From RXOA01 sp964547105 (GTDB lineage Bacteria > Bipolaricaulota > Bipolaricaulia > UBA7950 > UBA9294): 7,651 bases of DNA. This document shows, in pieces, positions 1-5,492 of this stretch (position 1 is the stretch's first letter; the number at the start of each line of letters is the position of its first letter). The stretch lies in the NCBI GenBank assembly GCA_964547105.1, contig CAZJLO010000070.1:1-7651 (forward strand). The letters are read 5' to 3'. Below the pieces are notes generated by a model that searched no databases, was not told the origin of the DNA, and was given only the letters and a program-made list of their open reading frames with translations. The position numbers were made by a program, and so were the translations under genes.

Positions 1-1
1 A

Positions 2-44
2 GTCCCTTATAGGGACAGAGGAAACCACCAGCTAAGCTGGTGGT
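2..44. repeat. Two tandem perfect hairpins at the left edge
   Basis: Two perfect inverted repeats follow one another. The first has arms 2-7 and 11-16 (GTCCCT/AGGGAC) with a 3-nt loop. The second has arms 24-32 and 36-44 (ACCACCAGC/GCTGGTGGT) with loop TAA. No T-run follows directly, so a simple intrinsic terminator is not a strong reading, although the second hairpin could still end a transcript entering from the left. Small subterminal hairpins of this kind are also known at the ends of IS200/IS605-type elements, but no transposase is visible here. The hairpins themselves are certain; the function is inference. Confidence 0.5.
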
Positions 45-127
45 CCTGACTTTGTGTTATATATGCTAAAATTGTACCTGCACACTAAACATAAGCATTG
101 TGTAACAAACAATAAGAAAGGTAAACA

Positions 128-940
128 GTGCATACTTTTAACAAAGAAGAATTCATAAAAATAAAAGAGAAATCAAAACATTTCAATTATTCTTCCTTTG
201 AGTATATTGAATATGCCTATGTTCATAATTATGAATTAATTGAAAATAACGATAATCTTGTTTTATTGCTAGGAAAAAATAGAGAGGCTGAAATTCACGA
301 ATATATATGGGCTGCCAATGAAGTCAGCACTTTGATAAAATCGTTAACGTTAAAGAGCGCATTTTATCTTTCATTTATACCTAAATGTTGGCATGCCACA
401 ATGGAGCAAAACGGGTTTCGGGTCCGCAACGCATGGCATGACTATTTTATCAACCGGCTTGATTTAACAGAAACAGCCCCCCACGCAAGCTATGACTTCT
501 TAAAACTTAGCGAAATAGAAATTGCTTCGTCTCTGACGCGCGAATCCAGAAATCAAAGCCGCGGCTTTACAGGGCAAACATCACAATGGATGCTTGAATG
601 GCTTAATCAAAACGGCGATGTGAAAAACACCGCCATTATTGCGCACCGCCTGCCAGATGATGAAATAGCCGGAATTGTACTTGTTGGAATATATGGGCAT
701 GGCGCCTCAAATGGGCCAATACTTTGGGTTAAGGAAATAGCAGTAAGCCCCAAATACCAAAATCAAGGTATAGGAAGGCAGCTCTTGAAACAGGCATTAT
801 CCTATGGCAGGGCATATAATGCAAAAAGAGCATTTTTGGCAGCAGACGAACAAAACGAAAACGCAATTCACTTATATAAATCCGTTGGGTTTGTTCCAAG
901 CGAAGAGCAAAGCGAAGTAACTTATATAAAATTTAGTTAA
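128..940 (+). CDS. GNAT-family N-acetyltransferase
   Basis: This 270-residue protein probably transfers an acetyl group from acetyl-CoA to an amine; the substrate cannot be read from the sequence. The C-terminal half is a recognisable GNAT domain. Strand beta4 (residues about 200-207, ending IAVSP) leads into the acetyl-CoA pyrophosphate loop QNQGIG (211-216), and the typical ENAIHLYKSVGF segment follows at 244-255. The N-terminal 120 residues match nothing I recognise and may be a degenerate second GNAT-like half or a substrate-specificity region. The start is a GTG at 128, chosen because AAAGG lies 6 nt upstream (117-121) and no better ATG follows closely. A weak -10-like TAAAAT lies at 67-72. 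The gene has AT-rich codon use like trxB, and the 118-bp gap with its own -10 element suggests the two are transcribed separately. Confidence 0.85.
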   Translation: MHTFNKEEFIKIKEKSKHFNYSSFEYIEYAYVHNYELIENNDNLVLLLGKNREAEIHEYIWAANEVSTLIKSLTLKSAFYLSFIPKCWHATMEQNGFRVRNAWHDYFINRLDLTETAPHASYDFLKLSEIEIASSLTRESRNQSRGFTGQTSQWMLEWLNQNGDVKNTAIIAHRLPDDEIAGIVLVGIYGHGASNGPILWVKEIAVSPKYQNQGIGRQLLKQALSYGRAYNAKRAFLAADEQNENAIHLYKSVGFVPSEEQSEVTYIKFS

Positions 941-947
941 ACTAAAT

Positions 948-985
948 GCAAAATCAAAAAACATATGTTAATTTTGTGATTTTGC
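948..985. terminator. Weak AT-rich inverted repeat after the GNAT gene
   Basis: Arms 948-956 (GCAAAATCA) and 977-985 (TGATTTTGC) are perfectly complementary over 9 bp, separated by 20 nt that include a T-rich stretch. It begins 8 nt after the stop codon, so it may help end the acetyltransferase transcript. The stem is AT-rich and the loop long, and no clean T-run follows, so it would be a poor intrinsic terminator. Confidence 0.25.
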
Positions 986-1014
986 TACAGAAAAACAGTT
1001 AAATTGTGTATAAT
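986..1014 (+). promoter_or_regulatory. Probable promoter of trxB
   Basis: A consensus -10 hexamer TATAAT lies at 1009-1014. The hexamer 17 nt upstream (TACAGA, 986-991) matches the sigma-70/sigma-A -35 consensus at only three positions. The expected transcript would start near 1021 and have a short leader before the trxB start at 1059. The -10 is convincing; the -35 is weak. Confidence 0.45.
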
Positions 1015-1058
1015 ATTATGTAGCAATGAAAATAATTAAAGGTTAAAAGGGAAACACT

Positions 1059-1979
1059 ATGGAAAAAGATATAATTATCATCGGAGGAGGCCCTGCAGGG
1101 TTAACCGCAGCAATATATGCAGCAAGAGCAGGATTGGATATTGTACTAATTGAAAAGACTTTTTCAGGCGGGCAAATAGCCACAACTGATAGCATAGAAA
1201 ACTACCCGGGATTCCCTCAGCCAGTCAGCGGAGTGGATTTCAGCATGGCTTTGGATGAGCAGGCCAGGAATTTCGGCGTTGAAATAATAAATGAAGAAGT
1301 CATCGAGTACCATCTTACAGGCCCGGTCAAAAAGGTCACCACAACAGGCGGCGTTTACACAGGATATACAGTAATACTTGCTGTTGGCGCCCAGTCCAAA
1401 CTTCTCGGCATTCCCGGAGAAGACAAATACAGGGGCAGGGGAGTTTCTTACTGCGCTACCTGCGATGGAGCGTTTTACAGAGATAAAGTTGTTGCAGTAA
1501 TAGGCGGCGGAGATACCGCGTGTGAAGACGCTCAGTACTTATCAAAAATCGCAAAAAAGGTATACCTTGTCCACAGAAGAGATGAGCTTCGTGCCGCTCA
1601 CATGATTGCGCAAAGAGTTCTAAAGAATCCGAAAGTCCAGATTCTATGGGACAGTGTTATAGAAAAAGTGGACGGACAGGACAAAGTAACCGACATGCTT
1701 GTAAGAAACAAAATTACAGGTGACACCAAAAAATATGAAGTTGATGGCTTCTTTGTGGCAATCGGCTTAACTCCTAATACAAGCAGCATAAAAAACAATG
1801 TCAAACTTGATAACGGCGGGTATATCATTACCGATGAACATATGGCTACAAATGTGCTGGGCGTTTTCGCGGCAGGAGATGCCAGAACAACTCCTCTTCG
1901 CCAGGTTGTAACCGCATGTGCCGATGGCGCCATTGCGGCAGAAAGCGCAAGGGAATACTTAAACGAGCACATGAGCTAA
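1059..1979 (+). CDS. trxB: Thioredoxin reductase (NADPH, FAD-dependent)
   Basis: Low-molecular-weight thioredoxin reductase, 306 residues, the normal length for the family. It passes electrons from NADPH through FAD and a redox-active disulfide to thioredoxin in the cytosol. Domains in order: the FAD dinucleotide-binding motif GGGPAG (9-14); the SGGQ and ENYPGFP segments (37-54) typical of this family; the redox disulfide CATC at 132-135 followed by Asp136; the NADPH-binding motif GGGDTA (149-154); the HRR cluster (172-174) that usually recognises the 2'-phosphate of NADPH; and the second FAD segment GVFAAGD (268-274) with the RQVVTA stretch after it. All key residues are present. The ATG start has AAAAGGG 7 nt upstream (1045-1051). 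A close relative, ferredoxin-flavin thioredoxin reductase, is less likely because the NADPH site looks intact. It lies directly upstream of scfA, which has its own promoter. Confidence 0.97.
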   Translation: MEKDIIIIGGGPAGLTAAIYAARAGLDIVLIEKTFSGGQIATTDSIENYPGFPQPVSGVDFSMALDEQARNFGVEIINEEVIEYHLTGPVKKVTTTGGVYTGYTVILAVGAQSKLLGIPGEDKYRGRGVSYCATCDGAFYRDKVVAVIGGGDTACEDAQYLSKIAKKVYLVHRRDELRAAHMIAQRVLKNPKVQILWDSVIEKVDGQDKVTDMLVRNKITGDTKKYEVDGFFVAIGLTPNTSSIKNNVKLDNGGYIITDEHMATNVLGVFAAGDARTTPLRQVVTACADGAIAAESAREYLNEHMS

Positions 1980-1992
1980 AGGCATTTTTTAC

Positions 1993-2021
1993 TTGTTAAA
2001 TAAGCGTTTTATGTGTATAAT
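1993..2021 (+). promoter_or_regulatory. Promoter of scfA
   Basis: TTGTTA (1993-1998) and a perfect TATAAT (2016-2021) are separated by exactly 17 nt, a strong sigma-A-type promoter. It lies between the trxB stop and the SCIFF precursor start, and transcription would begin about 25 nt before the ATG. A ribosome binding site AAAGGA (2041-2046) lies 6 nt before the start. Confidence 0.65.
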
Positions 2022-2052
2022 ATCATAAGAACAATAAAGAAAAGGATTTATT

Positions 2053-2238
2053 ATGAAACACATTAATATAGTAAGGTCAAAACGCTTAAAAACAGATGGC
2101 GGATGCGGAGAATGCCAGTCCTCATGCCAAAGCGCATGCAAAACATCCTGTACAGTCGGCAACCAGGAATGTGCTCAGTTTCTTCCATGGCAAGTACGAC
2201 TACACCGTCTCCTACCCGCTTGCCAGAGCGTATCTTGA
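2053..2238 (+). CDS. scfA: SCIFF six-cysteine ranthipeptide precursor, 3' end replaced
   Basis: The first 42 residues are a SCIFF precursor (six cysteines in about forty-five residues), the substrate of a radical SAM maturase that makes thioether cross-links; the product class is now called ranthipeptides. The leader begins MKHI and the core has all six cysteines at residues 18, 21, 25, 29, 33 and 40, in the diagnostic arrangement CGECQ, CQSACKTSC and GNQ-x-C. The ATG has AAAGGA 6 nt upstream and a strong promoter. The natural peptide should end within a few residues of Cys40 (2170-2172). Here the frame instead runs on for about 20 residues to a stop at 2236-2238, through DNA of a different base composition that encodes part of a hydrolase in another frame. 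The tail with a seventh cysteine is therefore probably not native. The maturase gene scfB, normally next, is missing. Identification of the first 40 residues is firm; the real C-terminus is not in this window. Confidence 0.88.
   Translation: MKHINIVRSKRLKTDGGCGECQSSCQSACKTSCTVGNQECAQFLPWQVRLHRLLPACQSVS
2170..2182. other. Junction between AT-rich clostridial DNA and GC-rich DNA
   Basis: Left of this point the sequence is the conserved SCIFF core and AT-rich. Right of it, in a different frame, the sequence reads as the interior of an alpha/beta hydrolase and is GC-rich. Two genes are broken at the same place: one loses its 3' end and neighbour, the other its 5' end. No target-site duplication, insertion-sequence end or long homology is visible. 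An assembly or cloning chimera is the simplest reading; an illegitimate recombination or insertion is possible. Confidence 0.75.
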
Positions 2239-2380
2239 TACGTTGCAGGCGCCCATCAAGGGGTTCTATACATTCGAGAATTCCGCTCATAGCCCGATGT
2301 TCGAAGAACCTGATAGGATGAGACAGATCCTGCAGGAGGACGTTCTTGTCGGGATGAATCTCCTTGCTGACGGTATGTAG
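2179..2380 (+). pseudogene. C-terminal fragment of an alpha/beta hydrolase
   Basis: About 66 C-terminal residues of an alpha/beta-fold hydrolase are readable in the frame ending with the stop at 2378-2380. The segment FFHGKYDYTVSY contains the probable catalytic Asp (codon 2198-2200). GFYTFENSAHSPMFEEP contains the probable catalytic His (codon 2288-2290). The order, spacing and sequence fit the last third of the proline iminopeptidase-like/general alpha/beta hydrolase group. The nucleophile Ser, the oxyanion region and the whole N-terminal part are absent because the gene begins at the junction. An ATG in the same frame at 2096 lies in the scfA region and would only make a meaningless fusion. 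The fragment cannot encode an active enzyme. Confidence 0.75.
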
Positions 2381-2632
2381 GGCAAGCCATCGATCTCTTG
2401 CAGGACGTGCTGGATGCCCAATCGTTGCCGTTGACAGTCTCAGCCGGGCGTTGGCGAGCGCATACATTCATCCGCCGGGCCTGAATCCGGCACAGCTTCC
2501 AACTGGGTTCGACGCCTCGGTGACGCAACACTCGATTCGGCTTCGCGCTTGGCATCATCCCTTGCTCCATGCTGTCCCTCAACAACCCCGCCACGCGTGA
2601 GCTGCAGGGCCCGTGTTCTCTTCTCCTGACCG
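2381..2632. other. Stretch with no recognisable gene
   Basis: This GC-rich stretch holds several open frames on both strands (for example minus 2256-2594 and plus 2364-2600), but none resembles a known family, has a good ribosome binding site or shows convincing codon structure. It may be decayed accessory DNA between the hydrolase remnant and the next promoter. Confidence 0.4.
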
Positions 2633-2661
2633 TTGAGATGTGTGATGAACTAGGCCAAAAT
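2633..2661 (+). promoter_or_regulatory. Possible promoter of the ABM-like gene
   Basis: TTGAGA (2633-2638, five of six consensus matches) and CAAAAT (2656-2661, four of six) are separated by 17 nt. They lie about 55 nt upstream of the start at 2716. Plausible in a GC-rich background, where such pairs are less frequent by chance. Confidence 0.4.
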
Positions 2662-2715
2662 CCTTCAAGCTGTACATCGGCACCCGCCGATGCGGCAAGA
2701 CGAAGGAGACATCAT

Positions 2716-3042
2716 ATGGCGATCAAGCGAATTTGGCATGGTTGGACAACACCGGAAAATGCTGACACCTACCAGCGGTTGCTTCATGACAACGTGTTCC
2801 CCGGAATCGAGGCGAAGAACATCCCGGGGTATCAGAAGATCGAACTGCTACGACGGGACATCGGCGATGAGGTGGAGTTCATCACCATCATGACGTTTGC
2901 TTCGCTGCAGAACGTGATCGACTTCCAAGGAGAGGACTACGCGCGCTGTTATGTTCCTGAGGCAGCCCAGCGCGTGCTGAAGCGCTGGGATCAAGTTTCG
3001 GAACACTACGAAGCCATCGAGTGCAGAGAGTATGGAATCTAG
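2716..3042 (+). CDS. Small antibiotic biosynthesis monooxygenase (ABM)-like protein
   Basis: This 108-residue protein begins MAIKRIWHGWTTPENADTY. It continues with a pattern typical of small ferredoxin-like dimeric alpha+beta-barrel proteins annotated as ABM-domain or hypothetical: an N-terminal strand, a helix ending near FPGI (about 36-39), the strand-turn PGY-x-KIELLRR, the strand EVEFITIMTF (about 57-66), then a helix containing FQGEDYARCYVPEAAQRVL. Members act as small cofactor-free oxygenases, haem-degrading enzymes or have no known activity; no catalytic residue can be assigned here. The ATG at 2716 was chosen over an in-frame start at 2569 because GAAGGAGA (2702-2709) sits a few nt upstream and the added 49 residues look non-protein-like. 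It appears complete and has no operon partner. Likely cytosolic. Family assignment is from overall pattern only. Confidence 0.75.
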   Translation: MAIKRIWHGWTTPENADTYQRLLHDNVFPGIEAKNIPGYQKIELLRRDIGDEVEFITIMTFASLQNVIDFQGEDYARCYVPEAAQRVLKRWDQVSEHYEAIECREYGI

Positions 3043-3084
3043 GGTGTGGAGTTCTACAGGGCTTTCTACAGGTTGATCCTTGCA

Positions 3085-3339
3085 GCGGGAGGAAGCGAAT
3101 CCGAAGGAGAGTTCGATGCGATGTGCCGCCAGCTTGGTTTCCCGGCACGCGAACGCAGCCACGGCATGCATCGACCAATGGGTTCGTGGAGCGTCCGCAC
3201 GCAACGATTTTTCAGGAGCACTGGAGGCTCTTGTCCCGTCGACGCCAACTCCCAAGCTTCGCTTGCTTCCCTCATCGCGTTCTACAGCTTCAGGCGGCCA
3301 CACCAGGGGTACCGAACCAAGGGCCTCATGCCCTCCTGA
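3085..3339 (+). pseudogene. Frameshifted remnant of an integrase-core (rve-type) transposase
   Basis: Pieces of a DDE/integrase-core transposase C-terminus appear in order but in two frames. The frame of 3046 gives GEF-x-AMCRQLGF (about 3106-3140), like the GSEF...LCRQLGI segment of these enzymes. The frame of 3021 gives TNGFVERPHATIFQEHWR (about 3174-3227), containing the NGFVER motif around the third acidic residue. The frame of 3046 resumes with ASLASLIAFYSFRRPHQGYR (about 3256-3315), the usual C-terminal YN-x-RPHQG-like end, then a stop at 3337-3339. At least two frameshifts, near 3170 and near 3240-3256, and a missing N-terminal half make this a dead gene. The insertion sequence family (IS481-like, IS3-like or a relative) cannot be fixed from the fragment, and I see no terminal inverted repeats. 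Confidence 0.7.
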
Positions 3340-3456
3340 GATCCTCTGGGGTGCCGTCCGAGAACAACGTCCGAGCAGGTCTGATGTGTCAGCAGCTTTC
3401 CGAAGCCGGACAATCAAGTGCGCGGAACTGATCTTCTAGAAGCTGATCGGTGACTT

Positions 3457-3492
3457 CTTCGGACGCGAGTTCGACTCCCGCCACCTCCACCA
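3457..3492 (+). other. 3' fragment of a tmRNA gene (ssrA), probable attachment-site remnant
   Basis: The 36 nt reproduce the end of bacterial tmRNA: CTTCGGAC, a T-arm with loop TTCGACT flanked by GCGAG and CCCGC, the acceptor 3' strand CACCTCC, discriminator A and CCA (3490-3492). The equivalent end of E. coli ssrA, as I remember it, runs TTTCGGACGCGGGTTCAACT and then CCCGCC, so the match is close. The 5' acceptor partner (GGAGGTG), the tag reading frame and the pseudoknots are not found upstream, so this is only the 3' end. One T-stem base is changed (A at 3468 where G would pair), so it is not under tmRNA selection. Such fragments are left where integrases insert elements into the 3' end of ssrA. 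Confidence 0.7.
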
Positions 3493-3509
3493 GCTGGTAT
3501 CCAATACGG

Positions 3510-3537
3510 AACCCGAGGAGCACCCGCTCTTCGGGTT
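3510..3537 (+). terminator. Intrinsic terminator-like hairpin after the ssrA fragment
   Basis: A 12-bp stem (3510-3521 with 3526-3537, one G-T wobble) closes a 4-nt loop, ACCC. It is followed on the plus strand by CTTCTCGTCTCGTT, moderately T-rich. Its position 17 nt after the CCA end is what would be expected of the terminator of an original ssrA gene. That would mean the DNA to the right is the ancestral ssrA downstream flank. On the minus strand the hairpin lacks a T-run. Confidence 0.6.
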
Positions 3538-3701
3538 CTTCTCGTCTCGTTACCTTTTGGGGGCTTGCCGATTCTCTTGGCCGTACAGCCGGCATCCGGC
3601 CCCGGAGAGCCGAGACCCTTCTCTCCCTTTGCGACCCGCGCGGACTGTACAGGGGCAAGGCAGTCAACGAGCGGACGAGAGGCGATCCGGCAATTGAGCG
3701 T

Positions 3702-4898
3702 CTACAAATCGGCCCAGGAGTAGGTGATGATGCCCGAGCGGCGCACGGTCTGATCTCCGCCGTACACCAAAGCTGCTGGACCTGTCGGTGTTTGAGCAAG
3801 TGCAAGCCAGTACTGCAGGCCAACGTAGAAATCGCTCGCCAGCGTCTCACCCGACTTGACCTCGATCGGCACAAGATGGCTACCTCGCTCCAACAGGATG
3901 TCAACCTCATGCCCGGTTGAGTCCCTCCAGAAGTAGAGATCCGGCTCCTGCCCCAGATGGAGGGCTCTCTTGACAAGCTCAGACACAACGAAGCTTTCAA
4001 AGATGGCGCCGCGAGCCGAGTGTGTTCGGAGTTCATCTGGCGATCGGATGCGAAGGAGGTATGTCAGGAGTCCTGAATCAAGGAAGTAGAGCTTCGGGCT
4101 TTTGACAAGCCGCTTATGGAAGTTGCGGTGATGCGGACGCAATAGGAGCACGACAAAGCTTGCCTCCAGAACCGAGAGCCATCGGCGCGCCGTAGGCTGC
4201 GAGATTCCGCAATCGTTCCCTAGAGACGACAAGTTGAGAAGCTGCCCCGTCCTGCCGGCACACAGGCCGATGAACCGTCCGAACGCTTCGAGATCCCCAA
4301 CGTTCAGGAGTTCGCGAACATCACGCTCGACATAAGTTCGATAGTAGTTGGCCAACCACTCCTGCGGAGGCAGTTTCTTGTCATGAATTCGTGGATAACC
4401 GCCCGTGAAGAGCGTATCCATCAGGCTTCGCTTCTTGGACACCCGAGCAGGTGGCATGCGTTCGCCGATGCTATCGCGAGGCAGCGGTGGTTGCCCGTGA
4501 AGCTCCGCCTGGGAGAACGGCAGCAAGTGGAGAATTGCTGCCCGTCCAGCAAGAGATTGGCTGATCGTCCTCATCAGCAAGAAGCTTTGCGAGCCGGTGA
4601 GGACGTACTGCCCGTTCTGATCGGGCGCATCGACCTGTGTTTGGATATAGGAGAAGAGGTCGGGAACGCGTTGTGCTTCATCGAGGATGACGGGGCCGTC
4701 AAATTGGGACAAGAAGCCACGCGGATCACTGATCGCGAACTCTCGCTGGTCCGGGTCCTCCAGGCTGGCATAGGCGTTGTCCGGGAATGCCATCCGGGCA
4801 AGCGTGGTTTTGCCCGACTGACGCGGGCCCGTCAGTGTCACAACAGGATAGTGTCGGGCCGCCTGACGAATCACAGGCTCAAGGGTTCGTGGCAGCAT
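3702..4898 (-). CDS. ATP-binding protein, AAA_14 plus DUF4143 architecture
   Basis: This 398-residue ATPase has the normal full length for its family. The N-terminal AAA_14 domain holds Walker A GPRQSGKTT (24-32), Walker B PVILDEAQ (69-76) and a sensor-like VLTGSQSF (99-106). GGYPR (166-170) and YVERDVREL (189-197) are typical of the linker. A winged-helix-like part follows (about 220-255, with CGISQPTARRWLSVLE). The C-terminal DUF4143 domain carries a nuclease-fold-like signature: Glu301 in FESFVVSEL, Asp333 in GHEVDILLE, and Glu346 and Lys348 in IEVKSG. Proteins of this kind are widespread, often in accessory DNA, and their cellular role is not established; I assign none. The ATG is preceded by AGGAGG with 8 nt spacing. 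It is transcribed from its own promoter, overlapped by a palindrome, and stands alone: its left neighbour is the ssrA fragment and copA lies far to the right on the other strand. Confidence 0.92.
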   Translation of the reverse strand: MLPRTLEPVIRQAARHYPVVTLTGPRQSGKTTLARMAFPDNAYASLEDPDQREFAISDPRGFLSQFDGPVILDEAQRVPDLFSYIQTQVDAPDQNGQYVLTGSQSFLLMRTISQSLAGRAAILHLLPFSQAELHGQPPLPRDSIGERMPPARVSKKRSLMDTLFTGGYPRIHDKKLPPQEWLANYYRTYVERDVRELLNVGDLEAFGRFIGLCAGRTGQLLNLSSLGNDCGISQPTARRWLSVLEASFVVLLLRPHHRNFHKRLVKSPKLYFLDSGLLTYLLRIRSPDELRTHSARGAIFESFVVSELVKRALHLGQEPDLYFWRDSTGHEVDILLERGSHLVPIEVKSGETLASDFYVGLQYWLALAQTPTGPAALVYGGDQTVRRSGIITYSWADL

Positions 4899-4924
4899 GG
4901 AGCGCTCCTCCTCGCCGATTGCAC

Positions 4925-4949
4925 AGATTCAACATCCAATGTTCAATCT
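4925..4949. promoter_or_regulatory. Palindromic candidate operator over the -10 and start site
   Basis: Arms 4925-4935 (AGATTCAACAT) and 4939-4949 (ATGTTCAATCT) surround a 3-nt centre. Ten of eleven positions pair; only 4930/4944 (C/C) does not. The palindrome overlaps the -10 hexamer and the expected transcription start of the minus-strand ATPase gene, the classical place for a repressor to block transcription. The repressor is unknown; the ATPase's own winged-helix-like region makes self-regulation conceivable but unproven. Confidence 0.5.
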
Positions 4950-4973
4950 ACAAGAATACCTCGAACAAGTCAA
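4945..4973 (-). promoter_or_regulatory. Promoter of the DUF4143 ATPase gene
   Basis: Read on the minus strand, TTGACT (4973-4968) and TAGATT (4950-4945) are separated by exactly 17 nt. They match the consensus at five and four positions. The transcript would begin near 4938, giving a leader of about 40 nt before the ATG, with the ribosome binding site in between. Confidence 0.6.
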
Positions 4974-5063
4974 TCATTGGGCATTTCGCAGTGTTTCTTC
5001 GGTCTGAGAACCTCGCGTCACATACCTACTGGAGAGGAATCCTGGCGTGGCTGTTCGTCAGGC

Positions 5064-5300
5064 TCACTCACAGTCGATCGGAGGATGGTTGAAGATCGAG
5101 ACGTCCGTCGTTCCCCATCTGTCTTCAAAGCTGACACGGATCGCATACTCGGAAGCTGTGTAGGCCGCTCGATGGGGATGGACAATCGGCTCTAGCTTCC
5201 ATGCCGGCTGACTGGAATGGAACTTCTGGATCCTCGTCGGGAACAGAAGTGCTATATGCCGGGCCCGCTTCTCGGCGAGTGCATTCTCGCCATCCCGCAA
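5064..5300 (-). CDS. Doubtful open frame, possible gene remnant
   Basis: A 78-residue frame from a TTG at 5300, or open without a start up to a TAG near 5396 (about 110 codons). The composition looks protein-like in parts (for example ALAEKRARHIALLFPTRIQKF and EYAIRVSFEDRWGTTDVS), with mixed hydrophobic and charged residues and no obvious repeats. I do not recognise a family. There is no good ribosome binding site; an AAAGG lies about 11 nt upstream of the TTG. No ATG or GTG start lies further upstream before the stop. It may be the C-terminal end of a decayed gene, since the frame continues upstream without a start, or it may not be coding. There is no signal peptide or membrane segment. Confidence 0.25.
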   Translation of the reverse strand: MRDGENALAEKRARHIALLFPTRIQKFHSSQPAWKLEPIVHPHRAAYTASEYAIRVSFEDRWGTTDVSIFNHPPIDCE

Positions 5301-5470
5301 CAGACCGAAGGCCTTTGATTCGAGACTCGTCTGCAGACTAGCCGTGCTCCAACAAAGATACGCCGCGACGGTGTTTGGAACTGTCGCGGCGATCTAGTGG
5401 ATCCCCCCGCGCCAACGCTTCGAAGCAAGGCAGAGAACGAGGCTGTCGTAGATCCTTGCGTCACAAGAGA

Positions 5471-5492
5471 AGAAGGCCCGCTTGGGCCTTCT
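5471..5492. terminator. Perfect 9-bp GC-rich hairpin, terminator-like
   Basis: Arms AGAAGGCCC (5471-5479) and GGGCCTTCT (5484-5492) pair perfectly around loop GCTT. On the minus strand it is followed by TCTCTTGTG and on the plus strand by CCCC, so a terminator reading is better for minus-strand transcription, although no gene that would need it is visible there. It could also be bidirectional or a repeat unit. Confidence 0.4.

Noticed and set aside
1598..1972. Minus-strand open frame of 124 codons within trxB
   Set aside because: It is a shadow of trxB, which has every family motif intact on the plus strand.
2096..2380. A 94-residue protein starting within scfA and ending with the hydrolase fragment
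   Set aside because: The first 26 or so residues are an out-of-frame reading of the SCIFF core. The open frame is an accident of the junction, not a real fusion gene.
2569..2715. Upstream in-frame extension of the ABM-like protein
   Set aside because: The extra 49 residues are low in structure, and the ATG at 2716 has a much better ribosome binding site and begins with the conserved KRIWHGW segment.
3457..3600. Two-piece (circularly permuted) tmRNA or a complete tRNA
   Set aside because: A permuted tmRNA would need the 5' acceptor strand GGAGGTG soon after the CCA, and a tRNA would need it within about 90 nt upstream. Neither is present, nor is an anticodon or tag structure.
3389..4036. Minus-strand open frame overlapping the ATPase 3' end and the ssrA fragment
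   Set aside because: It is out of frame with the ATPase, covers its conserved C-terminal signature, and shows no protein-like pattern.
4383..5195. Long plus-strand open frame of 270 codons opposite the ATPase gene
   Set aside because: It lies mostly antisense to the DUF4143 ATPase, whose Walker motifs and C-terminal signature are clear. The plus-strand translation resembles no family and runs through the promoter and leader of the real gene.
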